Assembly: GCA_910578255.1 (NCBI GenBank)
Contig: CAJTQM010000003.1
Coordinates: 1 to 64,000 of the forward strand
Direction of reading: 5' to 3'
DNA: 64,000 nt
Source of the DNA: an uncultured Oscillospiraceae bacterium
GTDB lineage: Bacteria > Bacillota > Clostridia > Oscillospirales > Ruminococcaceae
Both the position numbers and the translations under genes were made by a program. A model generated the notes under the pieces. It was not told the DNA's origin. It worked only from the letters and a program-made list of their open reading frames with translations, and did not search any database. Below are positions 43,480 to 52,718 of the stretch, piece by piece (within the stretch, counting starts at the first letter, position 1; the number at the start of each line of letters is the position of its first letter).

Positions 43480-44078
43480 TTCATCTTCGCCAGGCCATTG
43501 TGGTCGAGGGAAAATACGATAAAATCCGGCTGGCGCCTTTAGTAGACGCGCCGATTCTGGTCACCGGCGGCTTTCGGATTTTTAAAGACCGGGAGCAGCT
43601 GGCCCTTTTGCGCCGGCTGGCCCGGCAGGACGGCCTTTTAATCCTCACCGATTCGGATACCGCCGGCTTTCGAATCCGCAATTATATCAAGTCCGCCGTT
43701 CCAGAAGGAAAAATTTTCCACGCTTACATCCCCGAAATTCTGGGCAAGGAGCCCAGAAAGGACCGGCCTTCCAAGGAAGGAACGCTGGGGGTGGAGGGGG
43801 TGAGCCTGCAGGTGCTGGCCGCCGCCTTAGAAAAAAGCGGCGTGCTGTTTGCCGAAGGGCCCAAAAAGGATCCGGTCACCCGGATGGATTTATACGAGGC
43901 CGGTCTTTCCGGCGGGCCGGACAGCCGCAAAAAGCGGCTGGACCTTCTGCGAGAGTTGAAGCTTCCCCGGTATCTTTCCACCGCCGCGCTGCTGGAAGCG
44001 CTCAACGCCCTGATGGACCGGGAAGGGTTTTTCGAGTTGCTAAAGCGGCTGACGGACAGTCCCAAACAGGAGGACTGA
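43476..44078 (+). CDS. rnmV: Toprim-DUF4093 protein, ribonuclease M5 type
   Basis: 200 residues. Toprim domain at the N-terminus: AIVVEGKYDKIRLAPLVDAP (catalytic Glu) and LLILTDSDTAGFRIRNYIKS (DxD), followed by DUF4093 (GVEGVSLQVLAAALEKSG). RNase M5 matures 5S rRNA. Position after holA is conserved in Firmicutes. Overlaps holA by 4 nt. Confidence 0.85.
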   Translation: MIHLRQAIVVEGKYDKIRLAPLVDAPILVTGGFRIFKDREQLALLRRLARQDGLLILTDSDTAGFRIRNYIKSAVPEGKIFHAYIPEILGKEPRKDRPSKEGTLGVEGVSLQVLAAALEKSGVLFAEGPKKDPVTRMDLYEAGLSGGPDSRKKRLDLLRELKLPRYLSTAALLEALNALMDREGFFELLKRLTDSPKQED

Positions 44079-44112
44079 CGCGGCGGCGTACGTTATGAAA
44101 GGAAAATCAGCG

Positions 44113-44484
44113 ATGCTTTTTACAGGCTATGGCAAAAGCTTTTCCACCCAAAACGAGGCGCAGTACGATACCATCGGCGCCTTTTGGGACCAAATGGCCC
44201 GGCGGTTCGGCCGGGAAAATTTAAGAGGGCTGGGCTTTGGCTGGGGTGAAAACTCCATAGAATACGTCATCGGGCTAAAGGAAGGGGACATGGACCCTTC
44301 CCTGGACTGGGAGAGCGCCGTTTACCGGCAGGTTCCCCTGCCGGACGACGGGTGGATTCGGTATACGGGAAAAACCGACGAACTGCCCGCGCTTTACGAC
44401 GAAATCTACAAGGACGGCCCGCTTTTGTACGAAATCGAAGCCTTTTGGGAAGACGGCGGCTGTGAAATTCTCATCCGCCGCTAA
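44113..44484 (+). CDS. GyrI-like effector-binding domain protein
   Basis: 123 residues starting MLFTGYGKSFSTQNEAQYDT. The pattern IGAFWDQMARRF, GENSIEYVIGLKEGDMDPS and LPALYDEIYKDGPLLYEIEA fits the GyrI/AraC effector-binding fold. No HTH. Ligand unknown. The ATG at 44113 is preferred over one 18 nt earlier because AAAGGA precedes it at suitable spacing. Confidence 0.65.
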   Translation: MLFTGYGKSFSTQNEAQYDTIGAFWDQMARRFGRENLRGLGFGWGENSIEYVIGLKEGDMDPSLDWESAVYRQVPLPDDGWIRYTGKTDELPALYDEIYKDGPLLYEIEAFWEDGGCEILIRR

Positions 44485-44519
44485 AAGGCCTTACTAAAAT
44501 AAAAAAGGAGGGAATTCCC

Positions 44520-45854
44520 ATGCAGCTGACGTCGCTTAGCTTTCTTTATCTGTTTTTGCCCGCTTCGCTGGCCGTCTACTACCTGTTCCCCCGGCGGATC
44601 CGGTATGGGGCGCTTTTGGGGATTTCCCTTTTCTTTTTTCTGCTCGCCGATCTGCCCGCCCTTCTTCTTTTGTCCCTTTCCATCACCGCCGACTTTGCTC
44701 TGGGCCTTTTGATGGAGCGCTTTGAAGAGCAAAATCGCCGCAGAAAGGCTGTTATGCTGCTGATCGTGGGCAAAAACCTGTGCTTATTTTTGGGCGTTTT
44801 CTGCTTTTGCCAGCTGCACGGCGTTTTGGTACCACTGGGTTTTTCGGTCTGTACCCTGCTGGGGGCGGGGTACGGGGTGGATATTTACAACGGCGAGGCG
44901 CTGTACGAGCACAACTGGGGTAAATTCCTGCTGGCGCACCTCCTGTTTGTCAAGCTGCCCGCCGGGCCGCTGGTGCGCTACCGGACCCTGCGCGAACAGC
45001 TGGGCGAAAAAAAAGCGGATCTGGCCGGGATGTCCGGGCCCATCTGCCTGTTTATCCAGGGGGTGTCCAAACAGGCGCTTTTAGGCGCGCCCATGCAGCG
45101 GATGTACCAGTCCCTTGCCGGCTTTTCCCCGGTGGACCACTCGGTCTTTTCCCTGTGGCTGATGCCGCTGTGTGCCGCCATGAACCTGTATTTTACCCTG
45201 TCCGGATACTGCGACATGGCCCGGGGCTTAGGCGGAATGTTCGGCGTGGAATTGCCCAGAAACTTTTATTATCCGTACCAGTCCCGTTCGGTCACCGACT
45301 TTGTGGGCCGGTTTAACATCTCGGTCACCTCCTACTTAAAAACCTACATCTACCACCCGCTGGGGGAGGATTCGGGCGGCTTTGCCTCCACCGCTTTGAA
45401 CATCGGGGTGGTGACGCTTTTGTGGGGCCTTTGGTTCGGCCTGCGAATCAACTACCTTTTGTGGGGCCTTTACTTTTTCCTGCTGATTTTGCTGGAGCGG
45501 TCTGTCTGGGGGAAAATCCTCATTAAGCTGCCCACCTTTTTTTCGCGGATTTACACCTTTTCGCTGGTGCTTTTTTCCTTTGTCATCTTTAACGGGCAAA
45601 GCCTTGGGGAAAGCCTGTTCTTCCTTCGGGGGATGATGGGGCTGGGGGGTCTTTCGCTGGCCACCCCGTCTTCGATGTATCTTGCCAGCCAATACGCGCC
45701 TTACCTTGTTTTGGCGGTACTTTTCAGCACGAGCCTTCCCCACTCTCTCAAAAGCGCGCTGCAAAAAAAATCCCCGGCAGCCTCCTGCGCCGTTGGCGCG
45801 CTTTGTTACGGCGCGCTGCTGGTTTTGTCCACCGGATTCATCCTGCACCCATAA
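44520..45854 (+). CDS. MBOAT-family protein lacking the catalytic histidines
   Basis: 444 residues with about ten membrane segments, of the AlgI/DltB O-acyltransferase family: PLGFSVCTLLGAGYGVDIYN, FVKLPAGPLVRYRTL and a GYCDMARGLGGMFGVELPRN segment match. But the first His motif, FWxRWHISLS in active enzymes, reads VGRFNISVTS (His to Asn), and the second, LLWGLWHG, reads LLWGLWFG (His to Phe). An O-acyltransfer reaction is therefore unlikely with the usual chemistry. It pairs with the DHHW-like gene 15 nt downstream. Confidence 0.85.
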   Translation: MQLTSLSFLYLFLPASLAVYYLFPRRIRYGALLGISLFFFLLADLPALLLLSLSITADFALGLLMERFEEQNRRRKAVMLLIVGKNLCLFLGVFCFCQLHGVLVPLGFSVCTLLGAGYGVDIYNGEALYEHNWGKFLLAHLLFVKLPAGPLVRYRTLREQLGEKKADLAGMSGPICLFIQGVSKQALLGAPMQRMYQSLAGFSPVDHSVFSLWLMPLCAAMNLYFTLSGYCDMARGLGGMFGVELPRNFYYPYQSRSVTDFVGRFNISVTSYLKTYIYHPLGEDSGGFASTALNIGVVTLLWGLWFGLRINYLLWGLYFFLLILLERSVWGKILIKLPTFFSRIYTFSLVLFSFVIFNGQSLGESLFFLRGMMGLGGLSLATPSSMYLASQYAPYLVLAVLFSTSLPHSLKSALQKKSPAASCAVGALCYGALLVLSTGFILHP

Positions 45855-45869
45855 AAAGGAGGAAACCCT

Positions 45870-46979
45870 GTGCGAGTTCAAAAGCGATTGTCCTTTTTTT
45901 TGCTGCTTCTCTTTTTTGTTCCCGGCGTTTTGTTCCTTTGGAGCGGCGGCTTGGGAGATCTTCCGCTCCCTTCCCTGTCCGATTTTTGGGATGGCGCTAC
46001 CGGTGAGGCGGTGAACACTGCGGTAAAAGAGTCCTTTCCCGGACGAAACTTTCTTTCATCCATGACCGCTTCTTTGCAAACCACCCTGGGCCGCAACCAG
46101 CAAAACGGCTGCTTTTACAGTGCGGACGGCATCTTGCAGAATCTGCCGGAAGCCGACGAAGGGATCACCGCCGAAAATCTGGCCGCTTTGCAGGATTACG
46201 CCGCCGCCTTGCCGGTTCCCTGCTATTTTCTTTTATCCCCCACCTCGGCGGCCATCGAGCAGGAGAAAATTCCCGCTCTGGCGTTGGATTCCCTGTTCAA
46301 CCAAAAGCAGTACATCCAGCGCTGCTACAGCGCCCTTGCCACCTGTTTTCACACCATCGACGGATACAACGGTCTGTTTTCTCACCGGTCGGAATATCTT
46401 TTTTACCGCACCGATTCTCGGCTCACCGCCTTGGGCTGCTATTATCTGTATGCCAGCGCAGGGGAAAAGCTGGGCTATTCCGTCCGCTCCATCGACGATT
46501 TTTCCATCGCCCACCCGCTGCACGGCTACCGCGGCAACCTGTCGCCGCTGGTTCCCTACGTTCAGGTCCAGCCGGACATCCTCTCGCTGTTTTACTACCA
46601 AAGACACGACCGGGACATCCGTCTGATCGAAAATCCGCTGGAAAGCGCCGCTTCGAAGGCTCTGTACGATCCCGCCCTTTTAAACGGCACGGACCCCTTG
46701 CAGGTTTATCTGGGTGAAAACAACGGCGTCGCCGATCTGGCGGCGGACAATACCCCTTTTGACAGCCGCCTGCTGGTTTTTACCGACGGCAGCTGCAACG
46801 CGCTTTTCCCGCTGATGGCCATCCATTACCGGCAGATCCGGGTGGTGGATCTGCGGTCCGCCACCGCCTCCCAGCTGGCCTTAATCCAGCCGGAGGAATT
46901 TGACCAAGTGCTGTTCGCTTTTTCGCTGGAAAGCTTTGGCTATGAACGTGTGCTTGGCGAAACGCTGGGGGGAAAATAG
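45870..46979 (+). CDS. DHHW/AlgX-like protein lacking the DHHW signature
   Basis: 369 residues, one N-terminal membrane segment (SFFLLLLFFVPGVLFLWSGG). It has the SGNH-hydrolase-like layout of partners of MBOAT acyltransferases. The place of the DHHW motif reads YRTDSRLTALGCYYLY (DSRL), and that of the catalytic Ser strand reads FTDGSCNALFP, with an extra residue. Both catalytic centres are changed. TTG/GTG-type start at 45870 (GTG) after AAGGAGG. Probably functions structurally or in binding with the MBOAT partner. Confidence 0.75.
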   Translation: MRVQKRLSFFLLLLFFVPGVLFLWSGGLGDLPLPSLSDFWDGATGEAVNTAVKESFPGRNFLSSMTASLQTTLGRNQQNGCFYSADGILQNLPEADEGITAENLAALQDYAAALPVPCYFLLSPTSAAIEQEKIPALALDSLFNQKQYIQRCYSALATCFHTIDGYNGLFSHRSEYLFYRTDSRLTALGCYYLYASAGEKLGYSVRSIDDFSIAHPLHGYRGNLSPLVPYVQVQPDILSLFYYQRHDRDIRLIENPLESAASKALYDPALLNGTDPLQVYLGENNGVADLAADNTPFDSRLLVFTDGSCNALFPLMAIHYRQIRVVDLRSATASQLALIQPEEFDQVLFAFSLESFGYERVLGETLGGK

Positions 46980-47005
46980 CCTTCGCAAGAAAGGTTTCTC
47001 TATGG

Positions 47006-47037
47006 AAAAAGGACCCGGCGGCCACCGGGTCCTTTTT
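47006..47037. terminator. Bidirectional terminator
   Basis: AAAAAGGACCCGG and CCGGGTCCTTTTT form a hairpin between the convergent DHHW-like and UPF0210 genes. Confidence 0.85.
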
Positions 47038-47068
47038 CTACGAGTATCGGCAAAAAGCCGGGCCCCCG

Positions 47069-48424
47069 CTAATTTTTTAAGCTTTGCATCGGCGCCGGAA
47101 TCCGTCCGCCCCGGCTGATAAATTTGGCGGGGCTCACCTGGTTTACAGGCATCACCGGACCGCTGCCCAAAAGGCCGCCGAATTCCAACTCCTCCCCTTC
47201 CTTTTTGCCGATGGCCGGAATCACCCGCACCGCCGTGGTTTTCGTGTTGACCATGCCGATGGCCGCCTCGTCGGCGATCATGGCGGAAATCACCGCCGCC
47301 GGGGTGTCGCCGGGGCAGACGATCATATCAAGCCCCACCGAGCAGACGGCAGTCATGGCCTCCAGCTTTTCCAGCCGCAGGCATCCGCTGCGGGCGGCGT
47401 CGATCATGCCCGCATCCTCCGAAACGGGGATAAAGGCGCCGGACAAGCCCCCCACGTGAGAGGACGCCATCACCCCGCCTTTTTTCACCGCGTCGTTTAA
47501 AAGCGCCAGCGCGGCGGTGGTGCCGTAGCAGCCGCACTGGGCCAGACCCATCTCCTCCAGAATGTGGGCCACCGAATCGCCCACCGCCGGGGTCGGCGCC
47601 AAAGACAGATCCACAATGCCGAAGGGAACCCCCAGCCGCCGGGACGCCTCGGTCCCCACCAGCTGGCCCATCCGGGTGATTTTAAAGGCGGTTTTCTTAA
47701 TGATATCCGCAATGTCGGTCAAATCCCCGTCGGGGCATTTGGCCACCGCCGCCCGAACAACGCCGGGACCGGATACCCCCACGTTGATCACGCATTCCGG
47801 CTCGCCGGGCCCGTGGAACGCACCGGCCATAAAGGGATTGTCCTCCGGCGCGTTGCAGAACACCACCAGCTTGGCCGCACCGATACAGTCCCGGTCGGCG
47901 GTCAGCCGGGCCGCTTCGCAGACCACCTTGCCCATCATGCCCACCGCGTCCATGTTAATGCCGGTTTTGGTCGAGCCGATGTTCACCGACGAGCAGACAA
48001 ATTCGGTTTGGGCCAGCGCCCGCGGGATGGACTCGATCAACTCCCGATCCCCGGCGGCAAAGCCCTTGTGGACCAGCGCCGAATAGCCGCCGATAAAGTT
48101 GACCCCCACCGTTCTAGCCGCCCGGTCCAGCGTCTGGGCGTATTGTACCGGGTCGCCGCCGGAAGCCGCCGCCAGCATGGCGATGGGGGTGACCGCAATG
48201 CGCTTATTGATGATCGGGATGCCGTACTCTGCCTCGATCTGCTCGCCCACCTGCACCAGATTTTTGGCGTAAGAGGTGATTTTATCGTATACCTTCTGGC
48301 AGGAGCGGTCGATATCCGAATCGCAGCAGGACAAAAGGGAAATTCCCATGGTGATGGTGCGGATGTCTAGATGTTCCTCTTCGATCATCTGAACCGTCTC
48401 CATAATATCCTTCATATTGATCAT
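47069..48424 (-). CDS. UPF0210 (PFL) family protein
   Basis: 451 residues: MEEEHLDIRTITMGISLLSC-like opening (IEEEHLDIRTITMGISLLSC), then NIGSTKTGINMDAVGMMGKV, ECVINVGVSGPGVVRAAVAK and CGCYGTTAALALL. This conserved family (DUF711) of unknown function usually lies next to a small ACT protein, as here. Start ATG 48424 with AGGGGGG. Confidence 0.9.
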   Translation of the reverse strand: MINMKDIMETVQMIEEEHLDIRTITMGISLLSCCDSDIDRSCQKVYDKITSYAKNLVQVGEQIEAEYGIPIINKRIAVTPIAMLAAASGGDPVQYAQTLDRAARTVGVNFIGGYSALVHKGFAAGDRELIESIPRALAQTEFVCSSVNIGSTKTGINMDAVGMMGKVVCEAARLTADRDCIGAAKLVVFCNAPEDNPFMAGAFHGPGEPECVINVGVSGPGVVRAAVAKCPDGDLTDIADIIKKTAFKITRMGQLVGTEASRRLGVPFGIVDLSLAPTPAVGDSVAHILEEMGLAQCGCYGTTAALALLNDAVKKGGVMASSHVGGLSGAFIPVSEDAGMIDAARSGCLRLEKLEAMTAVCSVGLDMIVCPGDTPAAVISAMIADEAAIGMVNTKTTAVRVIPAIGKKEGEELEFGGLLGSGPVMPVNQVSPAKFISRGGRIPAPMQSLKN

Positions 48425-48439
48425 GGACCTACACCCCCC

Positions 48440-48709
48440 TTAAATGCGGTGCATCGAGTGAAAAATGTCCTCGTGCATCACATGGATTTTTAAATTTTTC
48501 TCTTCGCCCATCTCGTTCATCGACTGGGCCAGTCCGTTGATGCTGCCGGACAGATGGTCGATGTTGACCAGCATCACCATGACGAACATCTCCTGCAATA
48601 CCGACTGGGTCACCTCGATAATATTGGCGTTGTGCGCGGCGCAGATCTGGCTGACCGAGGCCAAAATGCCCACCGTATCCTGTCCCACTACCGTAATAAT
48701 CGCTCTCAT
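48440..48709 (-). CDS. ACT-domain protein (UPF0237)
   Basis: 89 residues, a single ACT domain: ITVVGQDTVGILASVSQICA with NIIEVTQSVLQEMFVMVMLV. A ligand-binding regulatory unit. It lies 15 nt upstream of UPF0210 on the same strand, the usual partner. Confidence 0.9.
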   Translation of the reverse strand: MRAIITVVGQDTVGILASVSQICAAHNANIIEVTQSVLQEMFVMVMLVNIDHLSGSINGLAQSMNEMGEEKNLKIHVMHEDIFHSMHRI

Positions 48710-48805
48710 CTGATCTTCTCCCTTTCCTTTTTGATCGTCCGCCCCAAAAACAAAAAAGGGCGAACAGTCGGTTCGTCCTTTTTGCCCGACGCGCTTTTTT
48801 TCGTT

Positions 48806-49522
48806 CTATTTGCAGCTTTCCACCAGCCAGCGGAACAGACTCACATAATCGCCGAAGCGCTGGGCCATATTTTCCGGGTGAAACTGGACGCAGAGAATTT
48901 TTCTGTCCATACACTCCATGGCCTCTACAATGCCGTCGGCAGCGGTGCCGGTGACCGTAAAGCCCCGGGCAATGTCCTTGACCGCCTGATGATGGTAGGA
49001 GTTGGTCATGATCTTCTGGGTCCCCATCAATTCCCGGATGACGCTGCCTTCTTTTAAATCCACCCAGTGAAACGGCTCGTCCCGCGCCTCCATGCTGCCG
49101 AAATGGGCCTGGGGGCTCTGGGTCTGGGAGGGGATATCCTGAATCATGTTGCCGCCAAAGGCCACATTGGCAAGCTGCATACCGCGGCAGATGCCGAACA
49201 CCGGTTTTTTGGCCGCCACACAGCTTTTGATCATCTGGATCTCGAACACATCCTGATCCATGTCAAAGCGGCCCATCCCCCGCACCGGGTCTTCGCCGTA
49301 CAAATGGGGCGCGATGTCCCCGCCGCCGGGACAAAGATAACCGTCGATAGAGTCAATATACTGGGCCGCCAGTTCCGGGTCGTTGGTCGCCGGAAGAATC
49401 ACCGGACAGCCGCCCGCCATCCGCACCGATTTGACATAGTCGCCGCCGATGCCGTAATGGCCCCGGGGGCCGACCTTTTCCATCAAGATACCGGTAATGC
49501 CGATCAATGGTTTTTTGCTCAT
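48806..49522 (-). CDS. Peptidase C26 (gamma-glutamyl hydrolase-like)
   Basis: 238 residues, class I glutamine amidotransferase fold. KKPLIGITGILMEKV opens; the nucleophile elbow is VFGICRGMQLANVAFGG (Cys about 121) and the His/Glu pair is VQFHPENMA near the C-terminus. Family members cleave gamma-glutamyl-GABA or poly-gamma-glutamate. Start ATG 49522, with a promoter TTGCAA-N17-TATACT upstream. Confidence 0.85.
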   Translation of the reverse strand: MSKKPLIGITGILMEKVGPRGHYGIGGDYVKSVRMAGGCPVILPATNDPELAAQYIDSIDGYLCPGGGDIAPHLYGEDPVRGMGRFDMDQDVFEIQMIKSCVAAKKPVFGICRGMQLANVAFGGNMIQDIPSQTQSPQAHFGSMEARDEPFHWVDLKEGSVIRELMGTQKIMTNSYHHQAVKDIARGFTVTGTAADGIVEAMECMDRKILCVQFHPENMAQRFGDYVSLFRWLVESCK

Positions 49523-49579
49523 AAGAGAATTTTCGCCCCTTTTTCCTGGATTTGCCCGAAGGCCTGCCGAATTGTGTTC

Positions 49580-49608
49580 AGTATAGCATACCAACACTCC
49601 GGTTGCAA
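49580..49608 (-). promoter_or_regulatory. Promoter for the C26 gene
   Basis: Minus-strand TTGCAA (49603-49608), 17-nt spacer, TATACT (49580-49585), 58 nt before the start at 49522. Confidence 0.7.
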
Positions 49609-49660
49609 TTGTTTTCCCCGCCGGTCCGGCCGCCGCTTTTTTTAAGACGCGCAAAAAGGC

Positions 49661-49689
49661 TTGTAACGCCGGTGCTTAAATGGTATAGT
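49661..49689 (+). promoter_or_regulatory. Promoter for the small membrane protein
   Basis: TTGTAA-N17-TATAGT, with the -10 at 49684-49689. Confidence 0.6.
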
Positions 49690-49716
49690 AATAGAAAGTT
49701 TTTGGGAGGGGATAAA

Positions 49717-50073
49717 ATGAAAACGGATAAAAGCTTTTGGATCTGCTTGGGCGCGGTAGCCGCCGTGATGCTTTTTTTGCCCTGGGCGCTGTGCTTTTTT
49801 GCGGGACCCACCGATTTTATGGGGATCGCCTGGCTTTTGTTTTTCGCAGTGGACCCTTTGTGCGCCGCGGCCGTCGGGATCTTTGCGGGACTTCGGTTAA
49901 ATGAGCGGTGGAGCCTGCCGGTCTGGTGCGCCCTTTTGTATCTGGCAGGTGCGTGGCTTACGTTCGCCATGGGCGAGCCGGCGTTTTTTCTGTACGCGGG
50001 GGCCTATCTTCTGCTGGGCGTTCTTTTTATGCTGCTGGGCGCGTGGATTCGAAAAAGGACTTCCAAAGTCTAA
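49717..50073 (+). CDS. Small four-helix membrane protein
   Basis: 118 residues with four hydrophobic segments (about 8-28, 36-54, 66-82, 90-110) and a basic end WIRKRTSKV. GGGAGGGG precedes the ATG. No family recognised. Confidence 0.65.
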   Translation: MKTDKSFWICLGAVAAVMLFLPWALCFFAGPTDFMGIAWLLFFAVDPLCAAAVGIFAGLRLNERWSLPVWCALLYLAGAWLTFAMGEPAFFLYAGAYLLLGVLFMLLGAWIRKRTSKV

Positions 50074-50100
50074 AGACGGTCCAAAGGGAAAATGCGGTCA

Positions 50101-50129
50101 TTGTGAAGACGCGCAAAATATGGTATACT
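50101..50129 (+). promoter_or_regulatory. Promoter for the PHP phosphatase operon
   Basis: TTGTGA (50101-50106), 17-nt spacer, TATACT (50124-50129), 38 nt before the ATG. Confidence 0.7.
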
Positions 50130-50166
50130 GTTTTTTATCAGGCCTTTTGGGGGAAGGGGATTTTCC

Positions 50167-50976
50167 ATGTATCTGAACATATTCGACAGCCACACCCACA
50201 GCGACACCTCCTGGGATGCAGAGCACTCCATCACCTTTTTGTGTGAAACGGCGGTAAAAAAGGGGATTCTGGGCTTTGCCATTACCGATCACTGCGAAAT
50301 CAACGAGTTTCAAAGCCGCGACATCGGCGCCCGCATCCAGCAGGGGCATTTTGAAATGCTCAAGGCCCGGGCAGCCTTTGGCAAAAGCCTGATGCTCTGC
50401 TACGGCATCGAGTTAGGGCAGATGAATTACGATTTGGATCTGACCCGGCGGGTATTAAACGGCAAGCCCTATGATTTTGTTTTGGGCTCGCTGCACTGCA
50501 TCCGCGGCAATGAAGATTTTTATTATATGGACTTTCGGGATGAGGACCCTTATGCCCTGCTGGAGGAATACTATCGGGAACTGTACGAAATCGCCCGGCT
50601 CAACCTGTTCGATTCCCTTGCCCACATCACCTACCCCATCCGCTATATGAACGGCAAGCATCACCTGGGGGTGGATTTATCCCGGATGGACGACCGGATC
50701 GACGGGATCCTTCGTACCCTGGCCCAAAACGGCAAGGCGCTGGAGATCAACACCTCCGGCTTACGCGGACCCATCGGCGAAGCTTCCCCCACCTTAAAAT
50801 ACGTAAAGCGCTTTCGGGAACTGGGCGGCGAATATGTGACTCTGGGGTCCGACGCCCACTGTGCCGAAGAGTTGGGCGAGGGCATCCCCGAAGCCATGGA
50901 AATGGCCGCCCAGGCGGGCTTTTCCTACTTTACCTTTTACAAAAAACGGCAGCCGCGGCTGCTGCAAATCTATTAG
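50167..50976 (+). CDS. PHP-domain phosphatase (histidinol-phosphatase type)
   Basis: 269 residues. PHP motifs: DSHTHSDTSW (H-x-H metal site), FAITDHCEIN (TDHCE), and GSDAHCAEELG near the C-terminus. The layout matches the HisK/HisJ histidinol-phosphatase family. No his genes are adjacent, so the substrate could differ. Confidence 0.85.
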   Translation: MYLNIFDSHTHSDTSWDAEHSITFLCETAVKKGILGFAITDHCEINEFQSRDIGARIQQGHFEMLKARAAFGKSLMLCYGIELGQMNYDLDLTRRVLNGKPYDFVLGSLHCIRGNEDFYYMDFRDEDPYALLEEYYRELYEIARLNLFDSLAHITYPIRYMNGKHHLGVDLSRMDDRIDGILRTLAQNGKALEINTSGLRGPIGEASPTLKYVKRFRELGGEYVTLGSDAHCAEELGEGIPEAMEMAAQAGFSYFTFYKKRQPRLLQIY

Positions 50977-50987
50977 GAGGAATTTTT

Positions 50988-51467
50988 ATGGACCGACTGC
51001 TTTCTCTTTTGCAAAACAACGCGCGCCTGACCAACAGCCAGCTGGCCGTTATGCTGGGCCGGGAAGAGGCGGATGTGGCCGAAGCCATCAAGGCCTACGA
51101 AAAATCCGGCGTGATCCGCGGCTACCAGACGGTGATCGACTGGGACAAAACCGATTCCCCGACGGTGTTTGCCCGCATTGAAATCAAGGTCACCCCCAAA
51201 AAGGATTTTGGCTTTGAGGAGATCGCCCGGACCATTATGGAGTTAGAGGAGGTTCAGTCGGTCAGCCTGATGAGCGGCGGCTATGATCTGGCGGTGACCG
51301 TTTCCGGCAAAGATTTTCGGGATATCGCCATCTTTGTGGCCCACCGGCTTTCCACCATCGAATCGGTCAACTCCACCGCCACCCACTTCATCCTCAAAAA
51401 ATACAAAGAGCGGGGCGTGATCTTTGAAGAACCGGCCAAGGACGAGAGGAGGCTGACGCTGCTGTGA
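50988..51467 (+). CDS. Lrp/AsnC-family regulator
   Basis: 159 residues: N-terminal HTH (MDRLLSLLQNNARLTNSQLA, then ADVAEAIKAYEKSGVIRGYQ) and a C-terminal RAM domain (FARIEIKVTPKKDFGFEEIA). GGAGG precedes the ATG. Its stop overlaps the aminotransferase start (TGATG), so it probably regulates amino-acid metabolism through that gene. Confidence 0.9.
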   Translation: MDRLLSLLQNNARLTNSQLAVMLGREEADVAEAIKAYEKSGVIRGYQTVIDWDKTDSPTVFARIEIKVTPKKDFGFEEIARTIMELEEVQSVSLMSGGYDLAVTVSGKDFRDIAIFVAHRLSTIESVNSTATHFILKKYKERGVIFEEPAKDERRLTLL

Positions 51468-52639
51468 TGGACTACGACAAGCTTCTATCCCAGCGGGCGG
51501 TCGCCATCAAGCCCTCGGGCATCCGCAAATTTTTCGACATCGCGGCGCAGATGGAGGACGTGATCTCTCTGGGGGTGGGCGAGCCGGACTTTAAAACCCC
51601 CTGGAGCATCCGCCATGCCGGCGCCGAATCGCTGGAAAAGGGCCGCACCTGGTACACCGCCAACGCCGGCTTAATGCCGTTGCGCCAGGAAATCGCCAAC
51701 TACCTTCAGCGCCGCTTCTCTCTGGAATACGACCCCCAAAAGGAAATTCTCGTCACGGTAGGCGGGTCGGAGGGGATCGACATCTGCATTCGCGCGCTGA
51801 TAGACCCCGGCGACGAAATCCTGCTGCCGGAGCCCTGCTTTGTGGCATACGCGCCCATGGGCGCTTTGGCCGACGCCAAGGTCATTCCCATCCCCACCCG
51901 CGCCGAAGACGGCTTTCGCCTGACCGCCGGTCAGCTGCGCGCCGCTATCACCCCCAAAACCAAACTTCTGGTTCTGCCCTTTCCCAACAATCCCACCGGG
52001 GCGGTTATGCGCCGGGAGCATCTGGAGGAAATCGCCCAGGTGCTGCGGGGCACCGACATTCTGGTACTGTCCGACGAAATCTACGCCGAGTTGACCTTTG
52101 GCCAGAAGCGCCATGTTTCCATCGCCGAAATCGACGGCATGAAGGAGCGCACCGTTGTCATCAACGGCTTTTCCAAGGCCTACGCCATGACCGGCTGGCG
52201 GCTGGGCTACGCCGCCGGTCCCGCGCCAATTATCGCCCAGATGACCAAAATTCACCAGTTCGCCATCATGTGCGCGCCCACCACCAGCCAGTACGCGGCG
52301 GTAGAGGCGCTCAAAAACTGCGACGACGAAATCGAGTCCATGGCGGTGCAGTACGATATGCGCCGCCGCCTGCTGGTCGATTCCTTAAACCAGATGGGAC
52401 TTTCTTGTTTTTCGCCGGAGGGCGCCTTTTACGTCTTCCCCAGCATCCGCTCCACCGGCCTTACCTCCGCCCAGTTTTGCGAGCAGCTATTGTATTCCCA
52501 GAGGGTGGCGGTGGTCCCCGGCGACGCGTTCGGCGCTTCGGGAGAGGGCTTTGTGCGCATCTCCTATTCTTATTCGGTGGACCATCTTCTGGAAGCGTTG
52601 CGGCGCATCCAGACATTTTTGGACCAGCTGCCCAAATAA
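51467..52639 (+). CDS. Class I/II PLP-dependent aminotransferase
   Basis: 390 residues. Motifs: ISLGVGEPDFKTPW near the N-terminus, FPNNPTGAVMRREHLEEIAQ (Asn), VLSDEIYAELTF (Asp) and the PLP lysine in NGFSKAYAMTGWRLGYA (Lys at about 230). Substrate not clear; MalY/AspC-like. Paired with an Lrp-type regulator. Confidence 0.9.
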   Translation: MDYDKLLSQRAVAIKPSGIRKFFDIAAQMEDVISLGVGEPDFKTPWSIRHAGAESLEKGRTWYTANAGLMPLRQEIANYLQRRFSLEYDPQKEILVTVGGSEGIDICIRALIDPGDEILLPEPCFVAYAPMGALADAKVIPIPTRAEDGFRLTAGQLRAAITPKTKLLVLPFPNNPTGAVMRREHLEEIAQVLRGTDILVLSDEIYAELTFGQKRHVSIAEIDGMKERTVVINGFSKAYAMTGWRLGYAAGPAPIIAQMTKIHQFAIMCAPTTSQYAAVEALKNCDDEIESMAVQYDMRRRLLVDSLNQMGLSCFSPEGAFYVFPSIRSTGLTSAQFCEQLLYSQRVAVVPGDAFGASGEGFVRISYSYSVDHLLEALRRIQTFLDQLPK

Positions 52640-52647
52640 TCCAGTCT

Positions 52648-52676
52648 AAGGCCGGGCCCGCCAGCCCGGCTTTTTC
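52648..52676 (+). terminator. Terminator after the aminotransferase
   Basis: GGCCGGGC and GCCCGGCTTTTT form a short hairpin with a T run. Confidence 0.6.
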
Positions 52677-52718
52677 GCGGACGCCGTTTCCCGCTCAAAA
52701 AAAGGAGGTTTTCCCGTT

